DNA from: Davidsoniella eucalypti
Taxonomy: Eukaryota; Ascomycota; Sordariomycetes; Microascales; Ceratocystidaceae
Direction: 5' to 3'
Assembly: GCA_004009845.1 (NCBI GenBank)
Contig: RMBW01000004.1
Coordinates: 186,001 to 250,000, forward strand
DNA length: 64,000 nt
Shown: one piece after another, positions 1 through 11,059 of the stretch
How the letters are laid out: every line of letters begins with the position of its first letter
How positions within the stretch are numbered: position 1 is the stretch's first letter
Notes under the pieces: generated by a model
The model's database searches: none
What the model was told of the DNA's origin: nothing
What the model saw: the letters and a program-made list of their open reading frames with translations, nothing else
Position numbers and translations under genes: made by a program

Positions 1-1858
1 CGTTTCGGTCTCATCTAAGAATATTTCAGTTAATGTGGAAACCATTAATGGAACCTTGAAAAGGATAGAGAAATGGTGCAGGGACAATGGTCTTTCACTA
101 GACTGGGACAAACAGGACTGTTACACTGCTGAACAAGAGGATGCTCCTCCATAAGCCCAGTCACGCTCCCCTGTGGAGTGCTACTAAAGCCTTCCAAGTT
201 TCTAAGGTAGCTAGGTGTATGGTAGAACTCCGGCTTCAACTTTTTGAAGCAAAGCAGGTCACTGCTAAAGCCAAGAGAACCACGAACGCACTCCGAGCTC
301 TCTCAGGAGTGTACCGAGGAACCCCAGTGAGGAGTCTGCTACATGCAGTAACGAGTTGTGTGCTCCCCCAACTGACGTATGCCTCTTCCACCTGGCCTCC
401 CTTCATGCAGACTGCAGGGAAAGAAAGGCTAGAGGTAGCTTTGAGAGCTGCCCTGAGGGCCGCACTGCCAGTATACTGTACCACGTCAACTAGGCTTCTG
501 CACATCCTCTCCTCGTTCCCAAAAATGGAGATGATACTCAAGGACCTCGAGAGAGCCACTGCCATTCGGGCTTTCACGGTAGACTCCCGGCACCCGCTGT
601 GCATCACAGAGATAGAAGGACACGTCAATGTGTATAAGGAATTGCTCCCGAAGCCGATTAAAGAGTCGAACAGACTCTTCCCAGAAGAAAAGGGCCCCCG
701 TGACTGTCTGCCACCGCAGCTAAAGAAGAAGCCGCCAAATATCATTTGAAAGAGATGGCTGAGGCAGACCCGAAAACACTATGGGTTTACTCCGATGGTT
801 CTCGTGATGAGAAGGGCACAACAAAGGCTGGTTGGGCAGTCTTTTATGATGGCATCAAACTCTGTGAAGGTCTAGGGTTATGTGGCTCTTTACGAAAAGT
901 GGCCGACACAGAGGCTATTGCTGCAGACAATGCAGTCCAAGCGGCCATCAAGCATGCTCCTCCCCATGCAGGCAGTCTGTATCTGTGCCTTGGCAATTTG
1001 GGTGTTGCACAACGAATCTCCAATAGGGCTAGTAAGAATGGAACCTTTCAAGAGGCTGTCAACAAGATCTGAAGCTTACTCCATGAGCGGAAAGGAGGCA
1101 CTTAGCGTGTGGAACTAGCGGTAGGTGGCACTAATGTTCCTGGCAACGAGCTAGTTGACAAGTTGGCGAAACAAGGGTGTACGAGCAATACTAAGCTTGT
1201 GGACCTCGACCTTGACCATATGTCCCTTGCTTCCGCCCGCAGATGGAAAAACGCACAGCTAAATGCCGACTTCACCGACTTCAAGTCATGGATAGCGGAG
1301 TGCGAGCCGAGAAAGCACCTTGAGGCTCGCTTTGAAACAAGGACTGTCTACAAGGTGGACTGGTTTAAAGACCAGCACAGATCTACGGTGGGACGGACCC
1401 TAACTGCCCGGACAGGCCATGGCGACTTTGCGGAGTACCATGACCGTTTCGAACATAAGGACACGGAAAGAAACTGCCCACTGTGCCAGCAACAGAAGGA
1501 ACCTTTCCATCCCTGGGCGTGCCCCAGAAACGAGAGACCACTCCGGACTAGCTTTGTCAAAAAGCTACTTCGGAAAGAGAGCTCATGCAAGTATCTTACC
1601 AAGAGATTAGAGGTGAAATGGAGGCACTACAGAGCCCATGCGCCTAGAGAAGAAGTCCCATCAGCGGGGGGGAAGTGGCGACGCCGGATTGGTTACCGGA
1701 CAGATATTTGAAGTCCTCCGCTCGACAAACTCAAAGCTTTGTATGTTCGGGACGACACCGTCCCTTAGCCCCGAAGAACGGTCCATACCTCCACTAAGAG
1801 CAGCAAAAAACCCCCCCAGAAAATCAAAAAAAAAAAAATCAAAAAAAACTATTTACAA
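1..1858 (+). mobile_element. Degenerate LINE (non-LTR retrotransposon), 3' part
   Basis: The 3' half of a fungal non-LTR retrotransposon ORF2, cut by the window edge. From base 2 one frame reads the end of a reverse transcriptase domain (motif EKWCRDNGLSLDWDK). After a frameshift near 141-150 the post-RT region continues to 749. An RNase H domain follows from 746 (motif YSDGSRDEKGTTKAGWAV). It is broken by stops near 1070 and 1107 and resumes at 1109 with the RNase H end motif VPGNELVDKLAKQG. The C-terminus has the CCHC-type knuckle usual for these elements (CPLCQQQKEPFHPWAC, about 1477-1524), and coding ends at 1711. An A-rich 3' end runs to about 1858. Frameshifts, internal stops and a damaged RNase H show that the copy is dead. 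The family assignment is from motifs only; the exact clade (Tad/I-like) is inferred. Confidence 0.85.
1804..1858 (+). repeat. A-rich LINE 3' tail
   Basis: An A-rich segment with long A runs separated by a C run and TC interruptions follows the LINE coding end. It is the expected 3' terminus of a target-primed retrotransposon and ends 23 bases before the tRNA-Pro gene. Confidence 0.55.
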
Positions 1859-1881
1859 CATCGTGATAGTCAAGAATTCAA

Positions 1882-1972
1882 GGTCTTGTGGTCTAGTGGT
1901 ATGATTCTCGCTTAGGGTGCACCCTATAGCATAACTTGCGAGAGGTCCCGTGTTCGATCCACGGCAAGACCC
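1882..1972 (+). tRNA. tRNA-Pro(AGG) with 19-nt intron
   Basis: The acceptor stem GGTCTTG (1882-1888) pairs perfectly with CAAGACC (1965-1971), followed by discriminator C at 1972. The anticodon stem CTCGC/GCGAG closes a loop with anticodon AGG. A 19-nt intron sits after the base 3' of the anticodon, the canonical eukaryotic position. The T arm CCCGTGTTCGATCCACGG is intact and holds a good B box; the A box is TGGTCTAGTGG. The mature length is 72 nt, typical for this tRNA. All stems pair, so the gene looks functional despite the LINE immediately upstream. Confidence 0.95.
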
Positions 1973-2331
1973 CAATAGGTTTCCTGTTTGATCATGTACA
2001 CCAACTTTTTGCAATATATCGAGAGAAAAGACGAGAGTTATAACGAAGAACTTCGTATCACGAGCTCATAGCATAAAAATAAGCAAAGTAGGAGGAAAGA
2101 AAAGAACTAAATACAACTAATCATATCGAGGGCCACACCAGGTAGAAATGCCTGACTGACAAACGATATAGTACAGGAATCAAAAGAAAAGAATCAAGAT
2201 ATCATACTAGCGAGAAAAACAAAGAGAGAGAAATAATCAAGGCGGCAAAGGAAAAACGACGGAATAACTAACTAAAAAAAGCAAGGATACAAGAAAATTT
2301 CAAAGATTGACCCAGCAAAAATAAAGAAATA
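1973..2331. other. Intergenic, nothing recognised
   Basis: AT- and purine-rich spacer between the tRNA and the 3' end of the zinc-finger gene. It probably includes that gene's 3' UTR. No ORF or RNA structure is recognisable. Confidence 0.5.
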
Positions 2332-3234
2332 TCAACCTAAGGCTTCACGTAGCTTCTTGCAGGATTTCTTCAGATGCCGGTTGAGGTAATCCGGCCTCTT
2401 GAGTATCTTATTGCAGTGAGAGCATGCCGTCACAACCTCACGATACTCTTCTTGTGTGTCAGCCCATTTTGTATGATGGACTCGCACATGACGATATACT
2501 GCCTTTTTATCGTTTAGGTATAAAGGCTCTCCAGTGGTCCCCGTGCAGTCGGGATAGGGACACCTCTTCTTCTTGATATGCACCTTTTGGTGCTTTCTAC
2601 AGTTGAGATTAAACATGTTGGCTTGCTATACTATACTAGGGAGGGGTAAATCGATAGAATAGGTACTATGATACTTGGGGCTATCAAAAACTTACTTAAG
2701 CGCAGCATGAGAAGCCATTCGTTTATGGCATGTTGAACACACAAAAACATTGTCTAGTGCTTGGGGCAGACTAAAAGCTGCTAAATCGGGGATCTGTGTT
2801 TCGACTTCTTGATCGGGTTGCATAAGGGCCGTCGTCGCTACATTATCAAGAACTCTGAGCGGAGACAACGTATCCAAATTTTCTGGTGGAATTATACCGT
2901 CTGAACTGTCTTGAAGTAAATGATTCAACTACTGCAAATCATTCAACTCAGACAGAGGGACGGTGTTCGCCAAATAAAAGCTATCCATTGAATTACTTGG
3001 CGAATTCTCATCTTGTGGTGATGAAGCAGGCTCAACAGAGCTCTGCTGTGCATAGTTGTCGCTGAAACAATCGAAAAGGCCGGAACTTGCCACAGTGGAA
3101 AGTTCTCCTCGACAAAAGAAATCGGTAGATTCTGAGCTTTTCAGTTCTTGGTTGTAGATACCCTCGGAGAAGTCCACATTATCGTCTAGGAACTCTAGGC
3201 TCATGACAATGTTAAAATCATCATCATTTTCCAT
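2332..3234 (-). pseudogene. C2H2 zinc-finger protein with in-frame TAG stop
   Basis: Reads on the minus strand from ATG at 3234. The N-terminal part is acidic and Ser-rich (start MENDDDFNIVMSLEFLDD). An in-frame TAG occurs at 2929-2931, then the same frame continues through the zinc-finger region. A clear intron at 2597-2695 (GTAAGT...TGTAG, 99 bp) lies inside the first finger. Removing it recreates a textbook C-x2-C-x12-H-x3-H finger (FVCSTC ... HQKVH). A second cysteine/histidine module (CPYPDC ... HVRVHH) and a third (CSHC ... HLKKSC) follow to the stop at 2332-2334. Likely a DNA-binding transcription factor. Either the TAG is a nonsense mutation, it is removed by an intron I cannot place (no good donor fits the phase), or translation starts downstream. 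I do not recognise an ortholog. Confidence 0.6.
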
Positions 3235-6200
3235 AGAGACAATTTATAGGCAACCCTAGCTGGTTACCAAGATCTACCCGCAGAAGCTTGTACAATCCCT
3301 GCTGTGATCAACTTGATTTCAGAGCGTGAGTGTGATTACATAGAACGCGAGGTACCTATCGAGCTTCTTTAAGCCGAGTTAGTGGATTGTTGTTCTTCTA
3401 GCCCGTTGTTCTCCTTTGTACTAGAGAGTCTTATTACTATTCCTTACAGCGTAAGAACCTGAGTCTTTCTTGGGGCTCGTGCAGGGGGTTAGCTAAATAT
3501 TAAGTCTTCCGTTAGCTTTGGTAAATTCACTTGCTCACTGTATCTAAGGGTGTTAGGGATCTTCTGGAATGATGGGAATAAGTGGTGACATTTTCATGCC
3601 GGAGGCCAGCCATCAGGTTTGCTGGTCCAAACAAGCGATTTCCAAACTGGTCATTTTGTGTTGTGCATAAGCAAAGCATCAGGCGCAGGGACCCATCCAT
3701 CGTTATACTGGCCTTTAAACTTGTTTACCCCTAACTAACAATGATCTAGAATCGCGTGTAGAGTATGACGAACCGAGATGGACAGGGAAGTTCAACAGGT
3801 AGACCGATCGCCTATCATTACTATCGGGACAAGATACGGACAACCCTATAATAGCCAGTCTCAAAAAGGAACCATACACGCAAGCACAATGTGTCGGTTA
3901 AAGGTGAACGAGTCTAGAAAGGCAGCATTGTCACCTGTGACAGCTCATGAGATGAATAGGCTATTGTCTCGATGTCCTACTGCATGCACGATATATTACT
4001 CTGCAGAACAGCCACGACCGTGGGAACAAAAGAGGCGGGTTGTCAGAAGCAAAAACAAGCATGCCATTTCGGGAGCTCCCTCTAGAGCTCTAGAGGGGCA
4101 CAGGATTGATATGACAGGCCATATAAGAATTTGACCGTGACCAGCCTATGTAATTCGTACTGCGCTAGGCCAAGGCTATGCGATGCGGATGTGAATGTGA
4201 CTGGAGGACTTTAATATATGTGTGTGTAGTACGCACCCTTCACATCGCTACTGGACCTAGCCCAGCTTGAACGCAACACATCGCCATGTTCCACTAGGAA
4301 CGATTACACGATGTTTGGGTATGCATAGTACCCAACTAGGCACAGCATAGTTATGACCCAAGAGAAGGGGAGGAAATAAATCGCAATTAAAAGCATGATC
4401 TGATTGAAAGGCGGATCTTAGTTAACGTACCTGATTCCCTGCAAAAAATGAAAAGAAGTAAAAAGAAGTGCGGGACGCACCAGGCTGGATTCTGGTGATG
4501 ACTGTTTGTTTATGTGCGGCTCTTGGTTGTTTAATCTGGAATTGCACATATAACAAAAACAAAAAAGACACGAGAGAAAATTAATCTGAGGAGGGGAAGG
4601 CCGAATCTTTAAACAGAAAGTACCCAACATATAGCCGATGAAATAGAGGTAGGGAAAAGTAGCTCTCCAGGACAATGGTCCTAGTTGTAGAAAGCAGGAA
4701 GGACTGCAGCAGCGGCAGGAACCTGGATCGGGCTCCCTTCAGTACGGCAGCATGGGAAGATAGGAAGAGACATGACACAAAACATGACAAACTGCAAATA
4801 CAATACAAGTAAGCCGAATTAGGCCCTATGTCTTAGCCAGTCTATTATGTGTATATTAGGTGCGTGGCCGGAAGACGGAAATGTGCATACGTGCGTAACA
4901 CCATAAACTACACATGTACTTTGCTACGTTGATAAGCAGGCTAGGTCATGCACAATTCTATCGTATTTTGTTTGCTACTCATAAGAACGAACTACATAGA
5001 GAATGAACGGGAATTGATGTGAAGTCAATCGGTCGGTACACATATTGAACCTGATCATTTGTTGGTTATGCCAAGCTTAGATAGCCCAGCTTCTACTTCC
5101 TTTTCTGTATTTCACAAGTTTTCACAAACCCTTGTTAGAAAAACTTCGGCGGACGAGCTATGCTACGCTGGCTAGCTGCAATATGAGCAGTCACATCCAG
5201 TCTCCTGTGCATTTCGAAAGTCCTTTTGCCTCTTTGGAACCAACAGTGGCTAGCGGTCGAAGCGATTAAAATCTACCCCGCGACGATGGCGCTGCTATTG
5301 AAACGCAACGGAGGGCGTTGTAGCTGGGTTATTTTGCAATATTGTTGTTTGTTAGTATCAGGTGGTGTGAACCTTTTTCTTGCCCAACAGCAAAGGCCCC
5401 ACTGCATTAACTCACATTTCCGAATACGGCCAGCTTTCCAAAACACCCTTCATTATTAAGTCTTGTTTTGGTCTGTCTAACAACACAGGCTGACAACCGA
5501 CCCTAATGTTTTGTTTTATCACGGGGCATTCCAAGAAAAAATAAAAATAAAATAAACACCGCACGGTATCACGCTGTTCCGACATTTTGAGTTTATCATG
5601 AGCCTAGGCAAAGTCTACGGACTGAGCAGGACCAGGCAAATGCATAACCAATTAATATCATCCATCAACCAACAGTGTCGCTACAATCCTATCGACAACT
5701 CCGCCACTTATCTTCCCCCCATGTTCTTCAGCACTCTACTAAGAGTCCGCCTTACCTTCGCCGGGTCGAGACAAATGGCCGCGGATCTCCTCCGTGGCGG
5801 CTGCGCTACAGCCCTTGTATCTTATGAAAGTAGAAAACACAGCTGACCTTCTAAGTCTGCCTGTAGTTGTACTTGTTATGCCACTACTACCAACGAGCTG
5901 TCCGACTAGGCGCCAATGCTGCGTAGCCTTCTTAGCTCCCTCCGACCTTTCTGTCTATTGTGTCTTATGCTACTCTAGTAACTAACATACTTGAGACATC
6001 GCTACTACCACCTATGTAGTACACCAGCCTATCCGGCTTCACAGGAATAAACAGCCGCACTGATCGAAGCCTAACGAACGTCGCAATGGAACGGTCGCTT
6101 TTCTATCGGCTTCTTTCTTTTCTCGCACTGTCTATCTTTTGCTATCTTTTTTGTCTACCTCTTCCCCTTTGTGACTGGCTGTCCACTTAGCCTCGGTGGA

Positions 6201-6866
6201 TACTACAGGGGGTTTGGAGTTCAAAACGCGCATTTGCGTACAGGTGATACTCACTATTCATGTTAATATGGCTATTGCGAGATCTGTGAGCCCGACTGCT
6301 TATGCATCGAACAGCGCTTGCTCGCTCACATGCATATTACCATCTTACCTTGGTAGCTAGGTGGCAATTTAACACGTTATCTATCATACGGACCCTCAGG
6401 CTTCTATCTGCAATTGTCACTTAGGACATTGAAACCCCGCGACGTGCACTTTCTAGACCTAAACCCCTCTCCAAGGCAACATGCCAAAACACTACTATTC
6501 ACATTAACAACTGATAAAACTCTTGGGCCAGTCGTGCTCTAGCAGACATCCTGTTTTTCTATCCTAGTTCCAACACTCGTATCCGTGCATGGTAGGGCAG
6601 TTTTATGTCGTCCACACGACCTATCAAGCCTCGAAATCAACATAGTACCACTAACTAAATGCATGTACATATGTCCTCTATCGTGGGGTACCCAGGAGCC
6701 TGGTAAGAGAGGCTAAGATAACTTCATGTGACATCACAAGCTACCTGAGACTTGCGACAGCCTGGTCCTGATCTTTGTTCGGGGCATAAAGCATCAATTA
6801 GAAACATGGAATGAAGTCATGAGGCGGCCAAGGCCGGCCTCTTCATGGAATATAATCCCCAAGGAC
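3235..6866. other. Long intergenic region, no gene supported
   Basis: About 3.6 kb with only short, low-information ORFs. The longest (3778-4134, plus strand) has no recognisable domain, no intron signals and no conserved motif. The right end holds the promoter of the deaminase-like gene. I see no transposon remnant or RNA gene. Confidence 0.5.
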
Positions 6867-6872
6867 TATAAA
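6867..6872 (+). promoter_or_regulatory. TATA box of the deaminase-like gene
   Basis: TATAAA lies 125 bases upstream of the proposed ATG at 6997, a plausible distance for a fungal core promoter with a short leader. Confidence 0.45.
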
Positions 6873-6955
6873 GCACCCATACAAGAAGCGGGCTAGAGCC
6901 TCAGCTATCTCCAGACTATCACACCTCACGCCATCACCACATAGTTGTACTACAG

Positions 6956-6977
6956 CTACTACTACTACTACTACTAC
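6956..6977 (+). repeat. (CTA)7 microsatellite in 5' leader
   Basis: Seven perfect CTA copies 20 bases upstream of the start codon of the deaminase-like gene, within its probable 5' UTR. Confidence 0.8.
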
Positions 6978-6996
6978 CATTATTACTATCGAGATC

Positions 6997-8585
6997 ATGT
7001 CACAAGGTAGGATATCCCATCATCTACTCCGCCTTCTATGTAACGCTTCTAATACTATATCTCTTGTTTTCCCTCTTCCGCCCTAAACTAGATAATAAAC
7101 GAAAAAATGCCGAGTTCTACCGGGATCTCACTATATTGTGCGCCATCAACAAACTGAACATCAACAATGAAACCCGTCCAGAGCCCACTACTAAGCAGAA
7201 GCCCGAAAATGGCGACATCATTGACTACTACAACAAGCTCTGTCTTTGCTTAGACTCGGTTGGCAGCGGAAAGGGCACTTCGAGTATCGTCGTAACCAAC
7301 AGCGGCCCGGATGGCAGTATCACGTATAATCTATTCCTCAACCCGAACCTGGGTAGAAATGCCGTACGCCAAAAATCCTTAAATCATCTTCGCGAGATTT
7401 TAAAGATACTCGAATCTCCTGGAGATATGGAGAACAGAGAAGTCCGCGAGAATCTGGTTCAGGCCCTGAGTCACACCCTATTCCAATTCGCCGCGCCGAT
7501 TCTCACGCATATCATCCAAACCATAAACGATGAATGCATGAAGTTGCCCTCCGAACTTGCTGAGAACGAGCATAGTAAGTTCTACGGGAATATATTAGCC
7601 TGACTTGAATATTTACTTAGATGTTAACATTGCGTGTACTAACTTCAACTCCGACTAGTCGCCCGCATCAAAGACAAATCACACTACTTGACTACTAGTA
7701 ATGATACTACCCAATACATACACTTCAAAGTAACATGGCCGTCATACTTACCGGTTATACTAACATTCACTAAAACTCATTTTAGTGCCAACAGAAAGCA
7801 AGCTATACCAGCAACTATTCAACGACATTACTAAATATGACAAGAAGTCTGATGCCACGTCGATGCTATCCGATGAAAAGTATGCCAATCTACGCCATCG
7901 TATCGGCCGTCTAGCCTCGTACAAAGACGCTCTCAAGGTGCTCAAATTCACGCGACGCTACATACCCGAGCTCTTCAAAAACTACACCGTCATACTCCAC
8001 GATATCGAAGAGCCCATAGCTCCCAAAATGACATTCGATATCCTATCCATGCCGGCAAACCCCACCTTCACAGACCACATCGCCTCCCTCTGTAGCGACC
8101 TAGGCCAACCAAACCTAGCCGCTGCCCAACACGTTCTCAAACTCGTTCATGCCGTGGAAACCCGTCCTCTGAATGGGCAGAAAAGTTCCATTCCAAAACC
8201 CGATGGACTCGGTGTTCATTGCGAAATGTCTGCCCTTGCTTGGTTACACCGTCGCTACAACGGCCAGCTCTCTACTCCCGGCATCTTCTTCCGCGATTTC
8301 CGTTATATCGCTACTAGTAAGCGTACCTGTCGTCTTTGTCACTATGTTTTGGCGCTGGAGAAGAGTCGTTCGGGTATTGGATACCGTCAGACCCACGATA
8401 ATGTTTACCTGAAATGGTCGCCCCCAAAGACTGGCTTGGAAGAACATTTCCTAGCTGTCATGAATCACTGTCATGAGGATGTCATGCATATCATTCGTGA
8501 CAATGGGAAGCCGCGCAAAAATCGATATGATTCAGAGGACCAGACTACTGTACGCACTATATCAGAGTTAGGCATTGTGTTTTGA
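6997..8585 (+). CDS. Putative zinc-dependent deaminase (OTT_1508-like)
   Basis: Four exons: 6997-7006, 7092-7574, 7659-7697 and 7786-8585, giving 443 aa. The three introns are 84-88 bp; two contain a CTAAC branch point, and all junctions keep frame, which strongly supports the model. The C-terminal third carries the deaminase-fold signature: HCEMSALAWLHRR (H-x-E, about residue 320) and later TCRLCHYVL (C-x2-C). This arrangement matches the OTT_1508-like deaminase family known in fungi, so zinc-dependent hydrolytic deamination of a base or nucleoside is the likely chemistry. The substrate is unknown. The N-terminal 300 residues are helical-looking and unrecognised. There is no signal peptide or membrane segment. 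A TATA box and a CTA repeat precede it. The gene is isolated, with about 3.7 kb of empty DNA upstream. The family call is from motifs, not a search. Confidence 0.75.
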
Positions 8586-9731
8586 CAAGATTTCTCATCT
8601 TGAATACTGGTTTGTTTTGTTCTTTTGTTTGATAGTCTGTCTGTTTCGTAATCCTTCACAATATAATATGTCACACATATGGAAATAAGATAAAAGCATT
8701 TGTAGGACGAAAAAAAAGTGAGTGAGAAAGGCAAGCAATATGCCATTTGTATATTATTTTCAACTTCGACCTCAAAACGAGGTTACGCCAATAGTACCCT
8801 GAGAAGATATCTTATATATAGACGTAGCATGTTGGTCTATTAGTCGGTTCCATGGTAAAATATGGCCGCTAGTAAAGATGAAAAACAAGACAATAGAGAT
8901 GCCCTTCATCCAACAACCCAAAAACAAGATACGAAAAGCCAACTGACCATCAAGACAGATGATGGATAGGATGATGTGAAACAAGAGTGTAAACAAGAAA
9001 CAATGTGAACCCAGGCGTACTAAGCCAATAAGATACGTACAGATAAGACAAGTAAAAAGCCGACCCAGTCCAAACAATAAAAAAACACCGAATGTTAGAT
9101 GACAGTAAACCCAACAAACTGAAATAAGACAGTGAACATGAACAATTCTGTGGATAGAACCCAGGAATAAAAGGTCTCATAAGACCAAACCCTTTCATTC
9201 AATGAACGGGCTATGGGTAACAGAAATCAATGCGGGGGAAAAGATAAAACGAAACAAAAAGAAGAATGATAACAGAGAACAGGGGAAGAGATGATCCAAA
9301 TCCCGGGGAATCAAAAGACCAGAATACAACGAGTAAAAAAGCTTAAGGCCACCATCATGAACCAGAGACCGGAAAATAGGAAAGATATTAAGATACGAGG
9401 AAAACAAAGGGGACAAAATGACGAGGATGATATGGCATGAATCAACGAGAGAACGATATGGCGTCGGTGAGAAAAAGAAAGAAAAGAAAACTTGAACAAA
9501 GGAAAGTCGAGATAAGGTGAAATCTTGAGAGTTACCTATCATATAGGTGATGGATAGGCTTATTTTGGAGCCAAAGCAAAGACGATAAGATGATAAAGAT
9601 AGTAAATGGTCGTAAAGAATGGCGTAGGATATGATATCGAAGAGGTCGTAGTGGTTTGTTTGTGAAAGAAAAGTCAAAGATGAGAAGAGATGAGATCGGG
9701 AAAAAATAAGTAAGACAAGACAGAGCAGAGC
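8586..9731. other. Intergenic, purine-skewed, no gene supported
   Basis: Lies between two convergent genes and should contain both 3' UTRs. The plus strand is strongly purine-rich between about 9190 and 9720. This opens long hydrophobic reading frames on the minus strand that look like composition artefacts, not proteins. Confidence 0.5.
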
Positions 9732-11059
9732 TTATGATCTGGTGGGTGAGGTTGAGCTGACGCAGCGTTTCAAAGCCCGAAACATTCGGCCTACCCGGCT
9801 GTGACGTCTACCAGAACGAACATCGTGAGTCATTACTGAATCACAGCTTGGTGTTGCAGGTGCACTAAATATGCTTCCAGGCGAAGTGACATCTTGCTTG
9901 GTGATTGATGCACTAGGTTGATCCACATTGATAGGAGGCAGAGAACCTCGTGAATCCCGAGACCGACGCTTCATGCTGTGGCTCTTCTTGCGCTTCCGTA
10001 CAGTAGTAGTGGCTTCCTGTGGTGGCTCGGATGGTGGTGGTGTGAGTTTGCCGTTCTTTTCGTTGATGGTGACATTGGTGGCCGAGTTTGACCGGTAATC
10101 CTCTTCTTTCACGGACTTGTCAGACTGTGTTTTCGGGCGGTCACCACCAAGGTTCTTCGGGTTAGTACCAGGCAGCATGTCTATATCGGTAAGACTCTCA
10201 GCCCAAGCAGCAATGGCGGCTTCAATAGGCAAATGGGCGTCGGTGAATGCCTCGATCTCGAGGAAACGGCCATTATATCTACCAGCTAATTCTACGCCTT
10301 CAGCAACCGTAACTTCACGGTCACCTAGTACAGGTCTCACGGGCGAACCACGGGAGGCAACGATGATTGGTAGCGGAGGTCGAGAGGTTACGGCACCCGA
10401 TGTTTGTTCACGCTCGGTGACATGGCGCTGGCAAATTTGAACAGCAGATTTGAAGGATGACAACGACTTGACGGAATACAGGATGACAAGAACATCTATT
10501 TGGGCCAGCTGGCCGGCAAAGTGTTCAGGCTGGCCCAAAGGGTTGACAACCTGGTCAACCCAGCAGCGCCATGGATAGTTGTTCACAGGAACAGATGTGT
10601 AGGGACGAGCCTGGCCGTACACTGGAGGTCTTGATCTCTACAAACGATGGATGCTGTGTTAGCTAGTCTAATATTCAACCTATTTTCCACGGAAGACGGA
10701 TGTGGAATAACACGCGAGGAATGGAAGCGAGCATTGAATTGAGCCTCATTCTCCAAGGCTGCAAATGGAATGGAATTCAGTAGGGAAGGTTAGATGGGAG
10801 TAAAACTTACAAAGAGGTTCTCTAAGAATGCATCCCGGTTTGTCTCGCCAAATGTTGAAACCACTCCGATGAAAGGAGCCTTGTGGCGGATAGACTCGAG
10901 GTTGCCTGCAGTGGAAAGAGGCGTTGTGGTTCGCAGAAGTGGAGATGGTCTGCGTTCGGGTGAAAGCACTTGTGATGCGCGTTTGGCGGCTCTTGAAGTC
11001 ATGGCGACGAAAGCATTACTAGTGCTATCAGCGGATCGAGTTCGAGAATGAGATTGCAT
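9732..11059 (-). CDS. Atypical Ras-like small GTPase-fold protein
   Basis: Exons 11059-10811 and 10637-9732 flank a 173-bp intron (GTAAGT...TTTGTAG) in phase 0, giving 384 aa. The start is the first ATG in frame. A Ras-like core spans about residues 60-235. Its beta-1/P-loop equivalent reads IGVVSTFGETNRD and lacks the GK(S/T) lysine. A beta-4 strand reads DVLVILYSVKSLSSF, as in Ras families. The G4 position reads IIVASRGSP in place of N/TKxD, and a helix-rich end resembles the G5 region. The rest is a Ser/Thr-, Lys- and Arg-rich tail ending in a basic stretch (RMFRALKRC) without a CaaX box. It is probably a pseudo-GTPase with a regulatory or scaffold role. The intron contains a possible cryptic exon, but no frame-consistent splicing was found. 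The Ras relation is inferred from strand order and motif positions. Confidence 0.6.

Noticed and set aside
3778..4134. 118-codon plus-strand ORF
   Set aside because: No recognisable domain or neighbouring exon; random occurrence is likely in a 3.6-kb intergenic region.
9195..9677. 160-codon minus-strand ORF rich in hydrophobic residues and Ser
   Set aside because: Arises from a purine-rich plus strand in a 3' flank; no conserved motif and the sequence looks like compositional bias.
10638..10810. Extra exon inside the intron of the Ras-like gene
   Set aside because: A TTTGCAG acceptor and a possible donor flank an open stretch, but no combination keeps frame with both neighbouring exons.
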